DNA from: Bacillus timonensis
Lineage (GTDB): Bacteria > Bacillota > Bacilli > Bacillales > Bacillaceae_L
Length of the DNA: 64,000 nucleotides
Direction of reading: 5' to 3'
NCBI RefSeq assembly: GCF_004799755.1
Contig: NZ_SLUB01000021.1
Span: 1 to 64,000, forward strand
Part shown: one piece after another, positions 30,508-40,298 of the stretch
Layout of the letters: each line of letters opens with the position of its first letter
Numbering within the stretch: the stretch's first letter is position 1
Position numbers and translations under genes: made by a program
Notes under the pieces: generated by a model
The model's input: the letters and a program-made list of their open reading frames with translations, nothing else
What the model was told of the DNA's origin: nothing
Database searches by the model: none

Positions 30508-31103
30508 CTGTGTTCCTCTCCTAGTAGAAGATGTTTTTTTTGATCATAAAATCTGCGAATTTTATTGTCTGTTTTGCGAACGGGTATATGGTGTTGTTGG
30601 AGTAATTCTTCAAAAATGTCTTTTCCGATTACTTCATCTGTTACTTCATATTCTACCTCGAAATCGCATTTGTTTAAATAGTAACTCTTATCCAGGACGA
30701 GTAAGCCATTTTTATATTCAAATTCAGCTCTTTTCGTTTTTAGAGACCCAAAAAATGTAACATCCATTGGGTTAATAGAGAGTGTATTTAAAATGGTAGA
30801 AACTTCACCATCGATGATAGGACCACCAGCAAGCATTTGCTTGGCTTCTTCTTCTGTTATAACTTGATGCGTCTCTAGTAATCCACGGCGGGTGGGCTGT
30901 TTTAATGTGAGTGTATATGTTCCATTCTTTTCCCGAATACGGAGGGCAGCCCCCAGGTTTTTTAAGGAAAACTGAGCTGTATCAAAATAAAAATTTTCTT
31001 GGGTTACTCTTTTCTCATCGTCAATTGAGAATGCTGATAGTAATCGATGATATTCGTTTTCTTCTAGCAAATTTTTAAATTCAATTTCAAGCTCTTGTGA
31101 CAT
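30504..31103 (-). CDS. yjbK: CYTH domain protein YjbK
   Basis: CYTH-fold protein, about 199 residues from ATG at 31103 (MSQELEIEFK). An ATG at 31109 is also possible and is closer to the AAAAGGA site. The ELEIEFK motif near the N-terminus is the E-x-E-x-K metal/triphosphate signature of the family, which acts on triphosphate-bearing molecules. A series of charged beta strands follows (RIREKNGTYTLTLKQP). Its substrate in Bacillus is not settled. It forms an operon with cwlQ (ATGA overlap). Confidence 0.87.
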   Translation of the reverse strand: MSQELEIEFKNLLEENEYHRLLSAFSIDDEKRVTQENFYFDTAQFSLKNLGAALRIREKNGTYTLTLKQPTRRGLLETHQVITEEEAKQMLAGGPIIDGEVSTILNTLSINPMDVTFFGSLKTKRAEFEYKNGLLVLDKSYYLNKCDFEVEYEVTDEVIGKDIFEELLQQHHIPVRKTDNKIRRFYDQKKHLLLGEEHS

Positions 31104-31244
31104 CGTCATCGTCCTTTTCAACAATTTGTTTTTATTATATCATGAGGTGTGCCTTTTTTAAGAATTGGTTACAGTTTCTTTAACGAATTGATGTACATAT
31201 GATAAAATAGGTGTGGATTTGGAAATGAGAAAAGGAGATTACTG

Positions 31245-31619
31245 ATGCAGAAGCATATCGAAATTAGTCAATTTAATTATTCTAACGGCAGGTTAGAGCT
31301 TAAGGCGGAGCATACAGATTTTGACACGGCTGGATTGAGTGCTACAGGTCAAATGCTGGTTGATTCCGATTCATTAGCATTCATTTATAAGCTTGAAAAT
31401 GAGCAGGAATTTATATATGTAAGTTTGCCATCAGCTGTCTGGCCATCATTAAAAAGTGTTATCACTGAAAATCAAAAAGTTATTTTACACCTTGAAGACA
31501 ACGAACTCGAACTAATTGATGTCATTCCTGAATTGGAGTACCTTTTACAAAACATTGAAGGTAATGCCAACTATGGAGATGATATGGTCGAACTTGTCGA
31601 GAAGACATTTTTATCCTAA
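31245..31619 (+). CDS. yjbL: YjbL family protein
   Basis: A 124-residue acidic cytosolic protein. It is the first gene of a forward run yjbL-yjbM-nadF-yjbO as in B. subtilis. It has no membrane segment or known catalytic motif, and the function is unknown. The strong AAAAGGAGATTACTG ribosome binding site supports the start. Confidence 0.85.
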   Translation: MQKHIEISQFNYSNGRLELKAEHTDFDTAGLSATGQMLVDSDSLAFIYKLENEQEFIYVSLPSAVWPSLKSVITENQKVILHLEDNELELIDVIPELEYLLQNIEGNANYGDDMVELVEKTFLS

Positions 31620-31642
31620 GTTTAGAAAAACGGGGGACGATC

Positions 31643-32284
31643 ATGAGTAAAGACTGGGATCTTTTTTTGGCTCCTTACAAGCAAGCTGTTGATGAGCTGA
31701 AAATAAAGCTTAAAGGAATGAGAACTCAATTCGAAATGCAAGGTACCCATTCCCCAATTGAATTTGTAACAGGAAGAGTAAAGCCCATTCCTAGTATTTT
31801 GGATAAAGCAATGAAGAAAAACATTCAGCTCGATAAAATCGAGGAAGAGATGCAAGACATCGCAGGCTTGCGAATGATGTGTCAATTTGTCGATGATATC
31901 AAGCTGGTTGTTGAATTATTACGGATGCGAAATGATTTAGAAATTATTGAAGAACGTAACTATATTACACAAAAGAAAGAAAGTGGATACCGCTCGTATC
32001 ATCTTGTGATTCAGTATCCAGTTCAAACCATTGATGGTGAGAAGAAAATTTTAGTAGAAATACAGGTTCGCACACTTGCAATGAACTTTTGGGCAACAAT
32101 CGAACATTCTTTGAACTACAAATATAAAGGCAGATTTCCTGAAGAAATTGAGCGTCGCTTGCAGCGTGCGGCCGAGGCTGCTTTTCTTCTTGACGAGGAG
32201 ATGTCGAAAATACGTGGCGAAATCCAAGAAGCACAAGCTATTTTTTCTCGAAAAACGGATAACAAGGATTCTGCTAAATCTTAA
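31643..32284 (+). CDS. yjbM: Small alarmone synthetase SasB/RelQ (YjbM)
   Basis: Single-domain (p)ppGpp synthetase that transfers pyrophosphate from ATP to GDP or GTP, 213 residues. It has the RelA/SpoT synthetase core: EEMQDIAGLRMM near residue 70, GYRSYHLV near 113 and LVEIQVRTLAMNFWATIEH near 137, with no hydrolase or TGS domain. In B. subtilis the enzyme is a tetramer activated by pppGpp. The ribosome binding site is CGGGGGACGATC. Confidence 0.95.
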   Translation: MSKDWDLFLAPYKQAVDELKIKLKGMRTQFEMQGTHSPIEFVTGRVKPIPSILDKAMKKNIQLDKIEEEMQDIAGLRMMCQFVDDIKLVVELLRMRNDLEIIEERNYITQKKESGYRSYHLVIQYPVQTIDGEKKILVEIQVRTLAMNFWATIEHSLNYKYKGRFPEEIERRLQRAAEAAFLLDEEMSKIRGEIQEAQAIFSRKTDNKDSAKS

Positions 32285-32301
32285 TAGATAGGGTGTAAAA
32301 T

Positions 32302-33096
32302 ATGAAATTTGCTGTAACTTCGAGAGGTGACTCGAACTCGAATACATTAATGCAAAAGATAAGAACATATTTAATGGACTTCGGGCTCACATATGACGAG
32401 GATCAACCAGATATTGTCGTAACTGTCGGAGGAGATGGAACACTTTTATATGCCTTTCACCGCTACCGCAGCCGATTAGATAAAACAGCTTTTGTTGGTA
32501 TCCACACAGGCCATCTTGGATTTTATGCAGATTGGGTTCCAGAAGAAATAGAGAAACTCGTCATCGCCATTGCCAAAACCCCTTATCAGGTTGTTGAGTA
32601 TCCATTACTTGAGGTGTATATTCGCTATATCAACGGGGGACGGGAATCGAGATATCTTGCTTTAAATGAATGTACGGTTAAAAGTGTAGAGGGCTCACTT
32701 GTAATGGACCTTGAAATCAAGGGACAGCTTTTTGAAACATTTCGTGGGGATGGACTATGTATTTCGACACCATCAGGAAGTACTGCATATAATAAAGCGC
32801 TCGGTGGCGCGATTTTACATCCATCGATTGAGGCAATTCAGGTTGCAGAAATGGCTTCAATTAATAATCGTGTCTTTCGTACGGTCGGCTCACCTTTAAT
32901 ATTACCGAACCATCATACGATTGTCATGAAACCAGTGAATGATGTTGATTTCCACATTACCATTGACCATTTAACGCTTTTACACAAGGATGTTAAATCC
33001 ATTCAATGTCGCGTAGCTCCTGAAAAAGTACGCTTTGCTCGTTTTCGGCCTTTCCCATTTTGGAAAAGGGTTCGTGATTCGTTTATTTCGGATTAG
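32302..33096 (+). CDS. nadF: NAD kinase
   Basis: Phosphorylates NAD to NADP, 264 residues. The GGDGTLL motif near residue 45 binds phosphate and the [15 protein letters not shown] segment near 155 is the second family signature. Position next to the alarmone synthetase gene is conserved. The ribosome binding site ATAGGGTGTAAAAT is modest. Confidence 0.96.
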   Translation: MKFAVTSRGDSNSNTLMQKIRTYLMDFGLTYDEDQPDIVVTVGGDGTLLYAFHRYRSRLDKTAFVGIHTGHLGFYADWVPEEIEKLVIAIAKTPYQVVEYPLLEVYIRYINGGRESRYLALNECTVKSVEGSLVMDLEIKGQLFETFRGDGLCISTPSGSTAYNKALGGAILHPSIEAIQVAEMASINNRVFRTVGSPLILPNHHTIVMKPVNDVDFHITIDHLTLLHKDVKSIQCRVAPEKVRFARFRPFPFWKRVRDSFISD

Positions 33097-33161
33097 TTGA
33101 AATGTGAAGTCTTGCTAATCGCTGCGAGCCATAGCTAGACAAATGGAAGGGATATAGGACC

Positions 33162-34061
33162 GTGGATGCTTTTACTTTGGAATGGAAGGTATCTTCACAA
33201 GATACTGGAAAACTAGTTAGAGAGTTTTTAAAGGAGCAGAGTATATCAAAAACGGCTCTTACGGATATCAAGTTCGCAGGTGGCGGGATTTTTATAAATG
33301 GTCGTTCTGTTACGGTTCGCCATCGTTTAATCGAAGGCGAGGTTCTGAAAGTGGTGTTTCCACCTGAAAAACCTTCCCTAGAGTTAAAGCCAGAGAATCT
33401 GCCTTTACAGATTGTGTACGAGGATCCATATGTATTGGTTGTGAACAAAGCACCATATCAGCAATCAATTCCATCCAGGGAGAGCCCGACTGGAAGCTTA
33501 GCGAATGCGCTCTTGTATTATTACCAATCAACAGGTCTTGATGTGACGGTTCATTTAGTCAATCGCCTGGATCGTGACACATCTGGGTTGCTGCTCGTTG
33601 CTAAGCATCGTCATATCCACCATCTCTTATCAGAACAACAAAAGGCTGGAAGATTGAAAAGGACATACGAAGCCGTGGTACATGGTGGACTAGAAATGGA
33701 TTCTGGTACGATTGATGCCCCAATTGGGCGGAAGGATGATAGCATTATTGAACGCGAGGTGCGCGAGGATGGACAGAGGGCGGTTACTCATTTTAAGGTC
33801 ATTGAGAAGTTTCGAAATTGCACACATGTACAGCTTCAGCTAGAGACTGGGAGAACCCACCAGATTCGCGTTCATGTTTCACATATAGGTCATCCGATTG
33901 TAGGTGATGATTTGTATGGGGGATTACTTGTTGAGATTGGAAGACAGGCACTTCATTGCCAAGAGTTATGTTTCTGGCATCCCATGTATCAAAAAGAGGT
34001 AGTCTTTTATGCAGAATTGCCGGAAGATATGAGAGAGTTATTGGAAAAAGCGACCTTGTGA
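33162..34061 (+). CDS. Pseudouridine synthase, RluD family (YjbO)
   Basis: RNA uridine-to-pseudouridine isomerase, 299 residues. The N-terminal S4-like RNA-binding segment (residues about 15-65) includes GGIFINGRSV. The catalytic motif RLDRDTSG near residue 132 contains the essential Asp. GRTHQIRVH is the second family motif. The start is GTG with GGGATATAGGACC upstream. The exact RNA target is unknown. A terminator overlaps its last codons. Confidence 0.92.
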   Translation: MDAFTLEWKVSSQDTGKLVREFLKEQSISKTALTDIKFAGGGIFINGRSVTVRHRLIEGEVLKVVFPPEKPSLELKPENLPLQIVYEDPYVLVVNKAPYQQSIPSRESPTGSLANALLYYYQSTGLDVTVHLVNRLDRDTSGLLLVAKHRHIHHLLSEQQKAGRLKRTYEAVVHGGLEMDSGTIDAPIGRKDDSIIEREVREDGQRAVTHFKVIEKFRNCTHVQLQLETGRTHQIRVHVSHIGHPIVGDDLYGGLLVEIGRQALHCQELCFWHPMYQKEVVFYAELPEDMRELLEKATL

Positions 34062-34072
34062 GGTCGCTTTTG
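34047..34072 (+). terminator. Terminator overlapping the 3' end of the RluD-family gene
   Basis: AAAGCGACCT (34047-34056) and AGGTCGCTTT (34061-34070) flank a TGTG loop. The stop codon is within the structure. The T tail is short (TTTTG). Confidence 0.7.
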
Positions 34073-34159
34073 TGTTGGGTTGCATTCATGGGGTTGCATT
34101 ATTTCTTTCTATTAGGTTTTTTGAGTAACTTGAATCGGCCTGGAAGTGCATCCGAATCC

Positions 34160-34710
34160 AGATATTAGGATGTTAGTGTCCCTCGAACTGACTTGGAGTG
34201 CCATCGAAATCCAGAAATTAGGAGAGTGATGTCTCTCGAATTGACTTGGAGTGCCATCAAAATCCAAAAATTAGGAGAGTGAAGTCCCTCGAACTTGGAG
34301 TGCCATCAAAATCCAGAAATTAGGAGAGTGAAGTCCCTCGGATTGACTTGGAGTGCCATCAAACTCCAGAAATTGGAAAGTGGTGTCCCTCGAATTGACT
34401 TGGAGTGCCATCGAAATCCAGAAATTAGGAGAGTGATGTCCCTCGGATTGACTTGGAGTGCCATCAAACTCCAGAAATTGGAAAATAGTGTCCCTCGGAT
34501 TGACTTGGAGTGCCATCAAACTCCAGAAATTGGAAAATGATGTCCCTCGAATTGACTTGGAGTGCCATCAAACTCCAGAAATTGGAAAATGGTGTCCCTC
34601 GAATTGACTTGGAGCGCCATCGAAATCCAGAAATTAGGAAGTTGTTGTCCTTCGAATCAATGTGGAGTGACACGAAAATCCAGAAATGAGGAAGATGATG
34701 TCACTCAGAT
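34160..34710. repeat. Tandem array of about ten 52/53-bp repeats
   Basis: Units run from TCCCTCG through GACTTGGAGTGCCATC to a variable 3' part. Two variants alternate irregularly: a 53-bp form with GAAATCCAGAAATTAGG and a 52-bp form with AAACTCCAGAAATTGG. One unit (about 34288-34336) has lost 4-5 bases. In the 52-bp form TGGAGT and ACTCCA form an inverted repeat with an 8-bp gap. The outer copies at both ends are the most diverged. The array fills the gap between the RluD-family gene and the convergent prpE. It is not translated convincingly in any frame. Confidence 0.88.
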
Positions 34711-34725
34711 ATTAGTTCATACCAC

Positions 34726-35463
34726 TTACCCAATTTCCCGAAACTTCTCCGATACAAGCGGCATTGTCGAAGGTACTGAGACAGTCTCCATCTCCGGATA
34801 CTTTAAAGCTGTTAAGCTTCCTCCAAACACGCAACCGGTATCAATATTCACTGTATGATTGACCCATCGTGGTTCCTTTACTGGCGTGTGTCCATATACA
34901 ATCCATGATGTACCCTTGTAAAGCTTTGCCCAATCACGTCTTTCCGGTGTTCCATCAGGGTTGCTTTTGCCTGTAATATCCCCATATAACACAAAGGTTT
35001 TTACCTTTTTATCATTGCGCCCAATATAATCCTCACGAATGCCTGCATGGGCAATGACCAATTTTCCATCATCCAATCTTTCATAAAGAGGGGCCATTTC
35101 ATACAACTCAATAAACTGACTTCGCACCGATTCTTGTTTCTTTTTATCTAAAGCTTCAAATTCAGCCACGGTTGTTTCCAATCCATGTGTAGCTTGGACT
35201 TTATTCCCAAGAAAAAATCGATATAGCTTATTACAGTGATTCCCTGGTACATAATAGGCTTGTTTCTCCTGAACGACGAGCCTGTACACAGTATCAATTA
35301 CCTTTAATGATTCTGGACCACGATCTGTTAAGTCTCCCACAAAAGCGAGGAGTCGGTCATTATGTAGTGGAATCCCAGTATCCCACGAATACCCAAGTTT
35401 CGTCGTTAATTGTTTAAACTCCAGATAACAACCATGAATGTCACCGATTACATCTATTTTCAT
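34726..35463 (-). CDS. prpE: Bis(5'-nucleosyl)-tetraphosphatase PrpE
   Basis: Calcineurin-like metallophosphoesterase, 245 residues from ATG 35463, with GAGGTGCTATT upstream. Metal-site motifs GDIHGC (residues about 7-12), GDLTDRGP and GNHC near residue 75, plus later His residues in AHAG and YGHTP, are all present. B. subtilis PrpE hydrolyses Ap4A-type dinucleotides and affects spore germination. The 3' end abuts the tandem repeat array. Confidence 0.92.
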   Translation of the reverse strand: MKIDVIGDIHGCYLEFKQLTTKLGYSWDTGIPLHNDRLLAFVGDLTDRGPESLKVIDTVYRLVVQEKQAYYVPGNHCNKLYRFFLGNKVQATHGLETTVAEFEALDKKKQESVRSQFIELYEMAPLYERLDDGKLVIAHAGIREDYIGRNDKKVKTFVLYGDITGKSNPDGTPERRDWAKLYKGTSWIVYGHTPVKEPRWVNHTVNIDTGCVFGGSLTALKYPEMETVSVPSTMPLVSEKFREIG

Positions 35464-35483
35464 CAATAGCACCTCTCTACAAA

Positions 35484-35532
35484 AAAATCACGTCACTCCT
35501 CCAACTATTATAAGAAGAATAACGTGATTTTA
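35484..35532 (-). terminator. Terminator of rodA-like gene
   Basis: AAAATCACGT and ACGTGATTTT (35484-35493 and 35522-35531) with a 28-nt loop. The reverse strand has a run of seven Ts after the stem. Confidence 0.7.
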
Positions 35533-35541
35533 TTTCTAGTT

Positions 35542-36717
35542 TTAGTCGAACATAAATTTCTTTGTTCTCGAACGAACATTTAATACAATTCCAATAGCAA
35601 TCATATAAGTGGCAAGGGAACTACCTCCATAGCTAATGAACGGTAGTGGAAGGCCAGTGATTGGTAGAATTCCGACTGTCATCCCAACGTTTTGGAATAC
35701 TTGGAAAGTGATCATTCCGATTACACCCGCACATAAATAACTTCCATATGGATCATGACTTTCGAGTGCAATATGAATCATTCGATAGATTAATAAGAAG
35801 AATAAGGAAATAATAATACTTGTTCCAATGAATCCAAATTGTTCGGCAACCACGGCAAAAATAAAATCGGTGTGTCCTTCAGGAATGGAAACCTCGGATT
35901 CCTGAAAACCTTTGCCGTGTAACTGACCAGACCCGATGGCGAGAAGGGAGCGAACCAACTGATGCCCTTCGTTACTAGCAGTAGCAAAAGGAGCGAGCCA
36001 TCCATAAAAACGGCTCATCTGGTAGTCCTCTATAATGTACTTAAAGAAAAAGTCTGGAAAGTTGAAGTATAGGAAAACACCTAATGAGATTACAAAAACA
36101 GCTGAAAATACGCCTGCAAAAATAATTCTCCATTTAATACCTGCAACAAGAATCATTGTTGCAATGATTGACATAAAGACCATGGTCATCCCCATATCCG
36201 GCTGTAACACTAAAAAACCAATCGGTGGGGCAGACGCTAGTAAAATTTTTCCTATGAGAAGAAGGTCGTCCTTAACCGTATTAATCGGATAATTTTCACG
36301 ATGATCCGCAATAATCTTACTTAATACAATAATGATAATAATCTTCATTAGCTCAGATGGTTGAAAGCTTGCGAAACCAAAGTTGTACCAGCTTGTTGCC
36401 CCTTTTACTTTTGAGGCAAAGGGAATGTCAACAATATATTTTTCAACAAAAAGCCCAAATAATAATACCATCCCGAATCCATATAAATACCAGGAAATCA
36501 TTTTGAAACGGTCAAAATCAATAACCATTGTTCCGATGATGGCGACAATTCCAATCACATACCATTGAAGTTGTTGGGCTGCGAAATTTATATTTTTAAG
36601 CTTTTCTGGCAAAAAAGGCTGTGCACTTTGGATTGCGATGGCACTAACGATGGCCATTAGAAATAAAATAAACAACAATGTATAATCAATTTTTTGTGGA
36701 GTATTGTCTTTATTCAT
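35542..36717 (-). CDS. RodA/FtsW-family SEDS peptidoglycan glycosyltransferase
   Basis: Polytopic SEDS protein, 391 residues and about ten membrane helices. Signatures are FQPSELMK near residue 118, VLQPDMG near 172, EGHTDFIFAVVAEQFG near 290 (the Asp is the proposed catalytic residue) and the C-terminal GLPLPFISYGGSS. It most resembles RodA, the elongation-specific polymerase. It could also be a second, sporulation-type SEDS copy, since RodA is elsewhere in B. subtilis. The ribosome binding site is AGAAAGGATTTTTATCC. Confidence 0.9.
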   Translation of the reverse strand: MNKDNTPQKIDYTLLFILFLMAIVSAIAIQSAQPFLPEKLKNINFAAQQLQWYVIGIVAIIGTMVIDFDRFKMISWYLYGFGMVLLFGLFVEKYIVDIPFASKVKGATSWYNFGFASFQPSELMKIIIIIVLSKIIADHRENYPINTVKDDLLLIGKILLASAPPIGFLVLQPDMGMTMVFMSIIATMILVAGIKWRIIFAGVFSAVFVISLGVFLYFNFPDFFFKYIIEDYQMSRFYGWLAPFATASNEGHQLVRSLLAIGSGQLHGKGFQESEVSIPEGHTDFIFAVVAEQFGFIGTSIIISLFFLLIYRMIHIALESHDPYGSYLCAGVIGMITFQVFQNVGMTVGILPITGLPLPFISYGGSSLATYMIAIGIVLNVRSRTKKFMFD

Positions 36718-37004
36718 GGATAAAAATCCTTTCTAATCTCACACGAGTTTTATATCATAGAAATCAGGGTATTATACAATATCCTGTATTTTAAAAGATA
36801 AAGTTCAGCTCCATGTACGCCCTAGCGCATTTTTCATGAGCCAATTCTATCTTAGCTTATTTTAGAGTGATTGCAAATCATTATATCGTGCAAACTAAAA
36901 ATTTAATGATATACAAATTCCCACAAAAAGTAAATGGTCGTATGTTACATTTTTGCCAAATGTATGTTAATATTTTGTTTTTCAGTTGTAAGGGGGGGAA
37001 GAAC

Positions 37005-38384
37005 ATGTTACAACATGAAGTAAACGAAAAAGAACAACAACAATTAGAAACTGAGCAATTGCTGGAGGCTCTTCAAAATGAGAATATCGACGAATTCCGC
37101 GCTGTTTTCTTAGAAATTCACCCATATGAAAGATCAAAATTCTATGCAAAGTTACCGAAAGATGCTAGAATGCGCGTATATCTTTTTTTATCACCAACAG
37201 AAATGGCAGAGGTCTTTGAAAACCTTGAGATCGATGAGAATGAATATGAAGAGCTTTTATCAGAGATGGACCCAACTTTTGTCGCGGATATGCTTTCACA
37301 AATGTATGCGGACGATGCAGTTGACGTATTGAATGAATTAGGTAAAGAGCAGGTCGCAAGTTATTTGACCATTATGGATGATGAAGCAGCAGGTGAAATT
37401 AAACAGCTTCTTCATTATGAGGAATATACAGCCGGTAGTATTATGACTACCGAATTTATTGCAATACACGCCAATCAAACTGTGAAATCAGCTATGTACA
37501 TCTTAAAAAAGGAAGCTCCACGTGCTGAAACAATTTATTACGTGTATGTAATAGATGAAGAGAAACGGCTTGTTGGTGTCATTTCAATTCGTGATTTGCT
37601 CATAAGTGATGACGATACAATGATCCATGAAATTATGAATGACCGTGTTGTATCTGTGTCTGTTAGCGAAGATCAAGAAGAGGTCGCCCGGAGGATGAAG
37701 GATTATAATTTCTTAGCAGTTCCGGTTATCGATTTTCAAAATCACTTATTAGGGATCATAACCGTAGATGACATTATTGATGTTATTGATGAAGAGGCAT
37801 CTGATGATTACTCAAAACTTGCGGGTATTTCAGATGTGGATTCTGCTGATAAAAGTATTTTTACATCTGCTAAAAAGAGATTGCCATGGTTGATTATTTT
37901 ATCTTTCCTTGGAATGATGACAGCAAGCCTTATTGGACGATTTGAAGCAACTTTAGATCAAGTTGCCATTTTAGCTGTTTTTATTCCGTTAATTGCAGGT
38001 ATGGCTGGGAATACTGGAACACAGGCATTGGCTGTGGCTGTTCGTCGAATTGCGATTGGTGAGGATGAAGAAGAAAATAAATGGCTGTTAATTCTGAGAG
38101 AAGCCGGGACAGGTGTAATAACTGGGGCTGTTTGTGGAACGGTAATAATGTTCGTTGTTTATTTTTGGAAAGGTGATTTTTTTCTAGGATTATTAGTTGG
38201 TTTTTCAATTTTAATTACGCTGATTGTAGCAACGCTTGCTGGTGCAGTTGTACCGTTACTTATGCATCGGTTAAAGGTAGACCCTGCAGTTGCGTCCGGA
38301 CCTTTTATTACGACAATTAATGACATTATTAGTATTTTAATTTATTTTGGATTAGCCACCTTTTTTATGGGCTATCTTGTTTAA
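37005..38384 (+). CDS. mgtE: Magnesium transporter MgtE
   Basis: Mg2+ channel/transporter, 459 residues. I start it at ATG 37005, after TAAGGGGGGAAGAAC. An upstream in-frame start at 36867 would add 46 residues with no ribosome binding site. The N-terminal superhelical MgtE_N domain (residues about 30-130), paired CBS domains (about 135-255, with TVDDIIDVIDEE) and five membrane helices with GNTGTQALAVAVR and the final MgtE signature are all seen. The N and CBS domains sense cytosolic Mg2+. Confidence 0.95.
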   Translation: MLQHEVNEKEQQQLETEQLLEALQNENIDEFRAVFLEIHPYERSKFYAKLPKDARMRVYLFLSPTEMAEVFENLEIDENEYEELLSEMDPTFVADMLSQMYADDAVDVLNELGKEQVASYLTIMDDEAAGEIKQLLHYEEYTAGSIMTTEFIAIHANQTVKSAMYILKKEAPRAETIYYVYVIDEEKRLVGVISIRDLLISDDDTMIHEIMNDRVVSVSVSEDQEEVARRMKDYNFLAVPVIDFQNHLLGIITVDDIIDVIDEEASDDYSKLAGISDVDSADKSIFTSAKKRLPWLIILSFLGMMTASLIGRFEATLDQVAILAVFIPLIAGMAGNTGTQALAVAVRRIAIGEDEEENKWLLILREAGTGVITGAVCGTVIMFVVYFWKGDFFLGLLVGFSILITLIVATLAGAVVPLLMHRLKVDPAVASGPFITTINDIISILIYFGLATFFMGYLV

Positions 38385-38409
38385 AAATTTATTATATTGG
38401 GGGTAAAAC

Positions 38410-40257
38410 ATGGAACATGGTGCTTCATTAACATCATTAGTCGTAGTGATGGTGGTGGCCTTCTTGACACCACTGTTATTACATAGATTTAAACTTCGGG
38501 TAATCCCTGTTGTTGTAGCAGAAATTATCATGGGAATCATTATTGGAAAAAGTGGGTTTGACGTGGTTGAACCTGATATGTGGCTTGAAACATTATCGAC
38601 ATTAGGATTCATTTTTTTAATGTTTTTAAGTGGGGTTGAAATTGACTTTTCTGCTTTTGCAGGAGGCAAAAAGAAACAAACCCTGCCAAGTGGTAAAAAG
38701 GCTCCAAGTACTTTTCTCGTTTCCTTAATTGTATTTGCAGGAATTTTTATTTTATCACTTCTATTATCCTATCTTTTTGTTTGGACAGGATTTACGGATA
38801 ATGCCTTCTTAATGACATTAATTATATCAACAATTTCTTTAGGGGTTGTTGTACCGACCCTTAAGGATGCCCAAATCATGAAAACAAATATTGGTCAGAT
38901 TATCCTGCTAATTGCAGTAGTGGCTGACCTTGTTACCATGATTTTACTTGCTGTTTTTGCCTCTATTTACGGAGGCGGAGAGAGCAATATGTGGCTCTTG
39001 TTAATCTTATTTGGTGCAGGGGTACTCCTATATTTAGTAGGAAAGAGGTTTCAGAATCGTTCCTTTCTTGAAACAATGTCAAAGGGAACCGTTCAAATTG
39101 GAACAAGAGCGATTTTTGCACTCATCATGATTTTAGTTGCTCTTTCTGAAACAATTGGTGCAGAGAATATTTTAGGTGCGTTTTTGGCCGGTGTATTAGT
39201 CTCATTATTGTCACCAAATCATGAAATGGTGCAACAGCTTGATTCATTTGGTTATGGATTTTTAATTCCGATCTTTTTTGTAATGATTGGGGTTGAGCTC
39301 GATCTATGGGCGCTTTTCCAAGATCCAAAAATCTTATTGCTCATCCCATTATTATTTATTGCTTTAGCGATTTCAAAAATGCTTCCAATCCTATATATTA
39401 AGCGCTGGTATGATTGGCGAACGACAATTGGAGCCGGTGCTTTGTTAACATCAACATTGTCTCTGGTCATTGCAGCAGCAACTGTTGGGGAGAAAATGGG
39501 AATCATTGATGATAGAATGTCGGGTGCATTAATCTTAGTTGCGGTTATTGCCAGTATTGTTTCACCAATTGGGTTTAAAAAGCTTTTTCCAAAGCAGTTG
39601 GACGAAGAGCCTGTTATTCGCGTCGCCTTTATTGGTGCAAACCAAATGTCATTACCTGTGATTCGAGAGTTGAACTCCAAACTGTATGATACGACGATTT
39701 ATCATACGACGCAGGATAAAATTGATAAAAAACATTCTGATTCAGTGTTTGATATTGTCGGGCTCGAAGATTATTCAATCGAAAGTCTTCAAAGTTCGAA
39801 TGTGTTTGATGTGGATATTCTAGTTATTACAACCGGGTCTGATGAACAAAATGCTGAAATTGCAAGATTCGCGAAGGAAAGTGGTGTTGATCGTGTTATC
39901 GCACGGATTGAATCGGGTGAACTTGGCGAGGAACTCAAGGAACAAAATATTGATGTATTTTCGTTATTAATGTCTACCAATACATTACTTCGTGCGCTAA
40001 TTGAGGCACCAGGTATTATGACGATCCTGACAAATCAGGAAAATTCCTTGTATCAGATTGAAATGAACAATGGTCTTTATGATGGAACTATGCTTCGGAA
40101 TTTCCCGTTTACTGGAGATGTCATCTTTGTTCGAATCTTTAGAGGCAAAGATTCTATTGTTCCACATGGGGATACAGAGCTTCTGCTAGGTGACCGATTA
40201 ATTGTGACCGGCTCTAGGGAGTATGTGGATGAGTTGAAGGTGGATTTAGAATTCTAA
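38410..40257 (+). CDS. yjbQ: CPA2-family cation/proton antiporter with RCK domains (YjbQ)
   Basis: KefB-like membrane antiporter, 615 residues. The first 390 or so form about 12 membrane helices of the Na/H exchanger fold. TrkA-N (NAD-binding-like, residues about 400-515, beginning RVAFIGANQ) and TrkA-C (about 535-615, with GLYDGTMLRNFPFTGDVIFV) follow. It probably exports K+ or Na+ under control of a cytosolic ligand. It starts 25 bp after mgtE with ATTGGGGGTAAAAC. Confidence 0.92.
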   Translation: MEHGASLTSLVVVMVVAFLTPLLLHRFKLRVIPVVVAEIIMGIIIGKSGFDVVEPDMWLETLSTLGFIFLMFLSGVEIDFSAFAGGKKKQTLPSGKKAPSTFLVSLIVFAGIFILSLLLSYLFVWTGFTDNAFLMTLIISTISLGVVVPTLKDAQIMKTNIGQIILLIAVVADLVTMILLAVFASIYGGGESNMWLLLILFGAGVLLYLVGKRFQNRSFLETMSKGTVQIGTRAIFALIMILVALSETIGAENILGAFLAGVLVSLLSPNHEMVQQLDSFGYGFLIPIFFVMIGVELDLWALFQDPKILLLIPLLFIALAISKMLPILYIKRWYDWRTTIGAGALLTSTLSLVIAAATVGEKMGIIDDRMSGALILVAVIASIVSPIGFKKLFPKQLDEEPVIRVAFIGANQMSLPVIRELNSKLYDTTIYHTTQDKIDKKHSDSVFDIVGLEDYSIESLQSSNVFDVDILVITTGSDEQNAEIARFAKESGVDRVIARIESGELGEELKEQNIDVFSLLMSTNTLLRALIEAPGIMTILTNQENSLYQIEMNNGLYDGTMLRNFPFTGDVIFVRIFRGKDSIVPHGDTELLLGDRLIVTGSREYVDELKVDLEF

Positions 40258-40263
40258 AAGTAA

Positions 40264-40298
40264 GAGGGCGAACCAATTAAATGGTCGCCCTCATTTGT
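40264..40298. terminator. Bidirectional terminator between yjbQ and fabI
   Basis: GAGGGCGA and TCGCCCTC (40264-40271, 40285-40292) with inner ACC/GGT pairing, followed by ATTTGTTT on the forward strand and CTTACTTTT on the reverse. Confidence 0.75.

Noticed and set aside
34271-34673. Overlapping open frames of 69-82 codons on both strands
   Set aside because: They are made of translated 52/53-bp repeats and have no ribosome binding sites; repeat units without stops give such frames.
34160-34710. Possible CRISPR array
   Set aside because: The whole 52/53-bp unit is repeated; there are no unique spacers and no cas genes.
36718-37004. Mg2+ (M-box) riboswitch before mgtE
   Set aside because: The conserved M-box core elements are not seen, and the leader is short.
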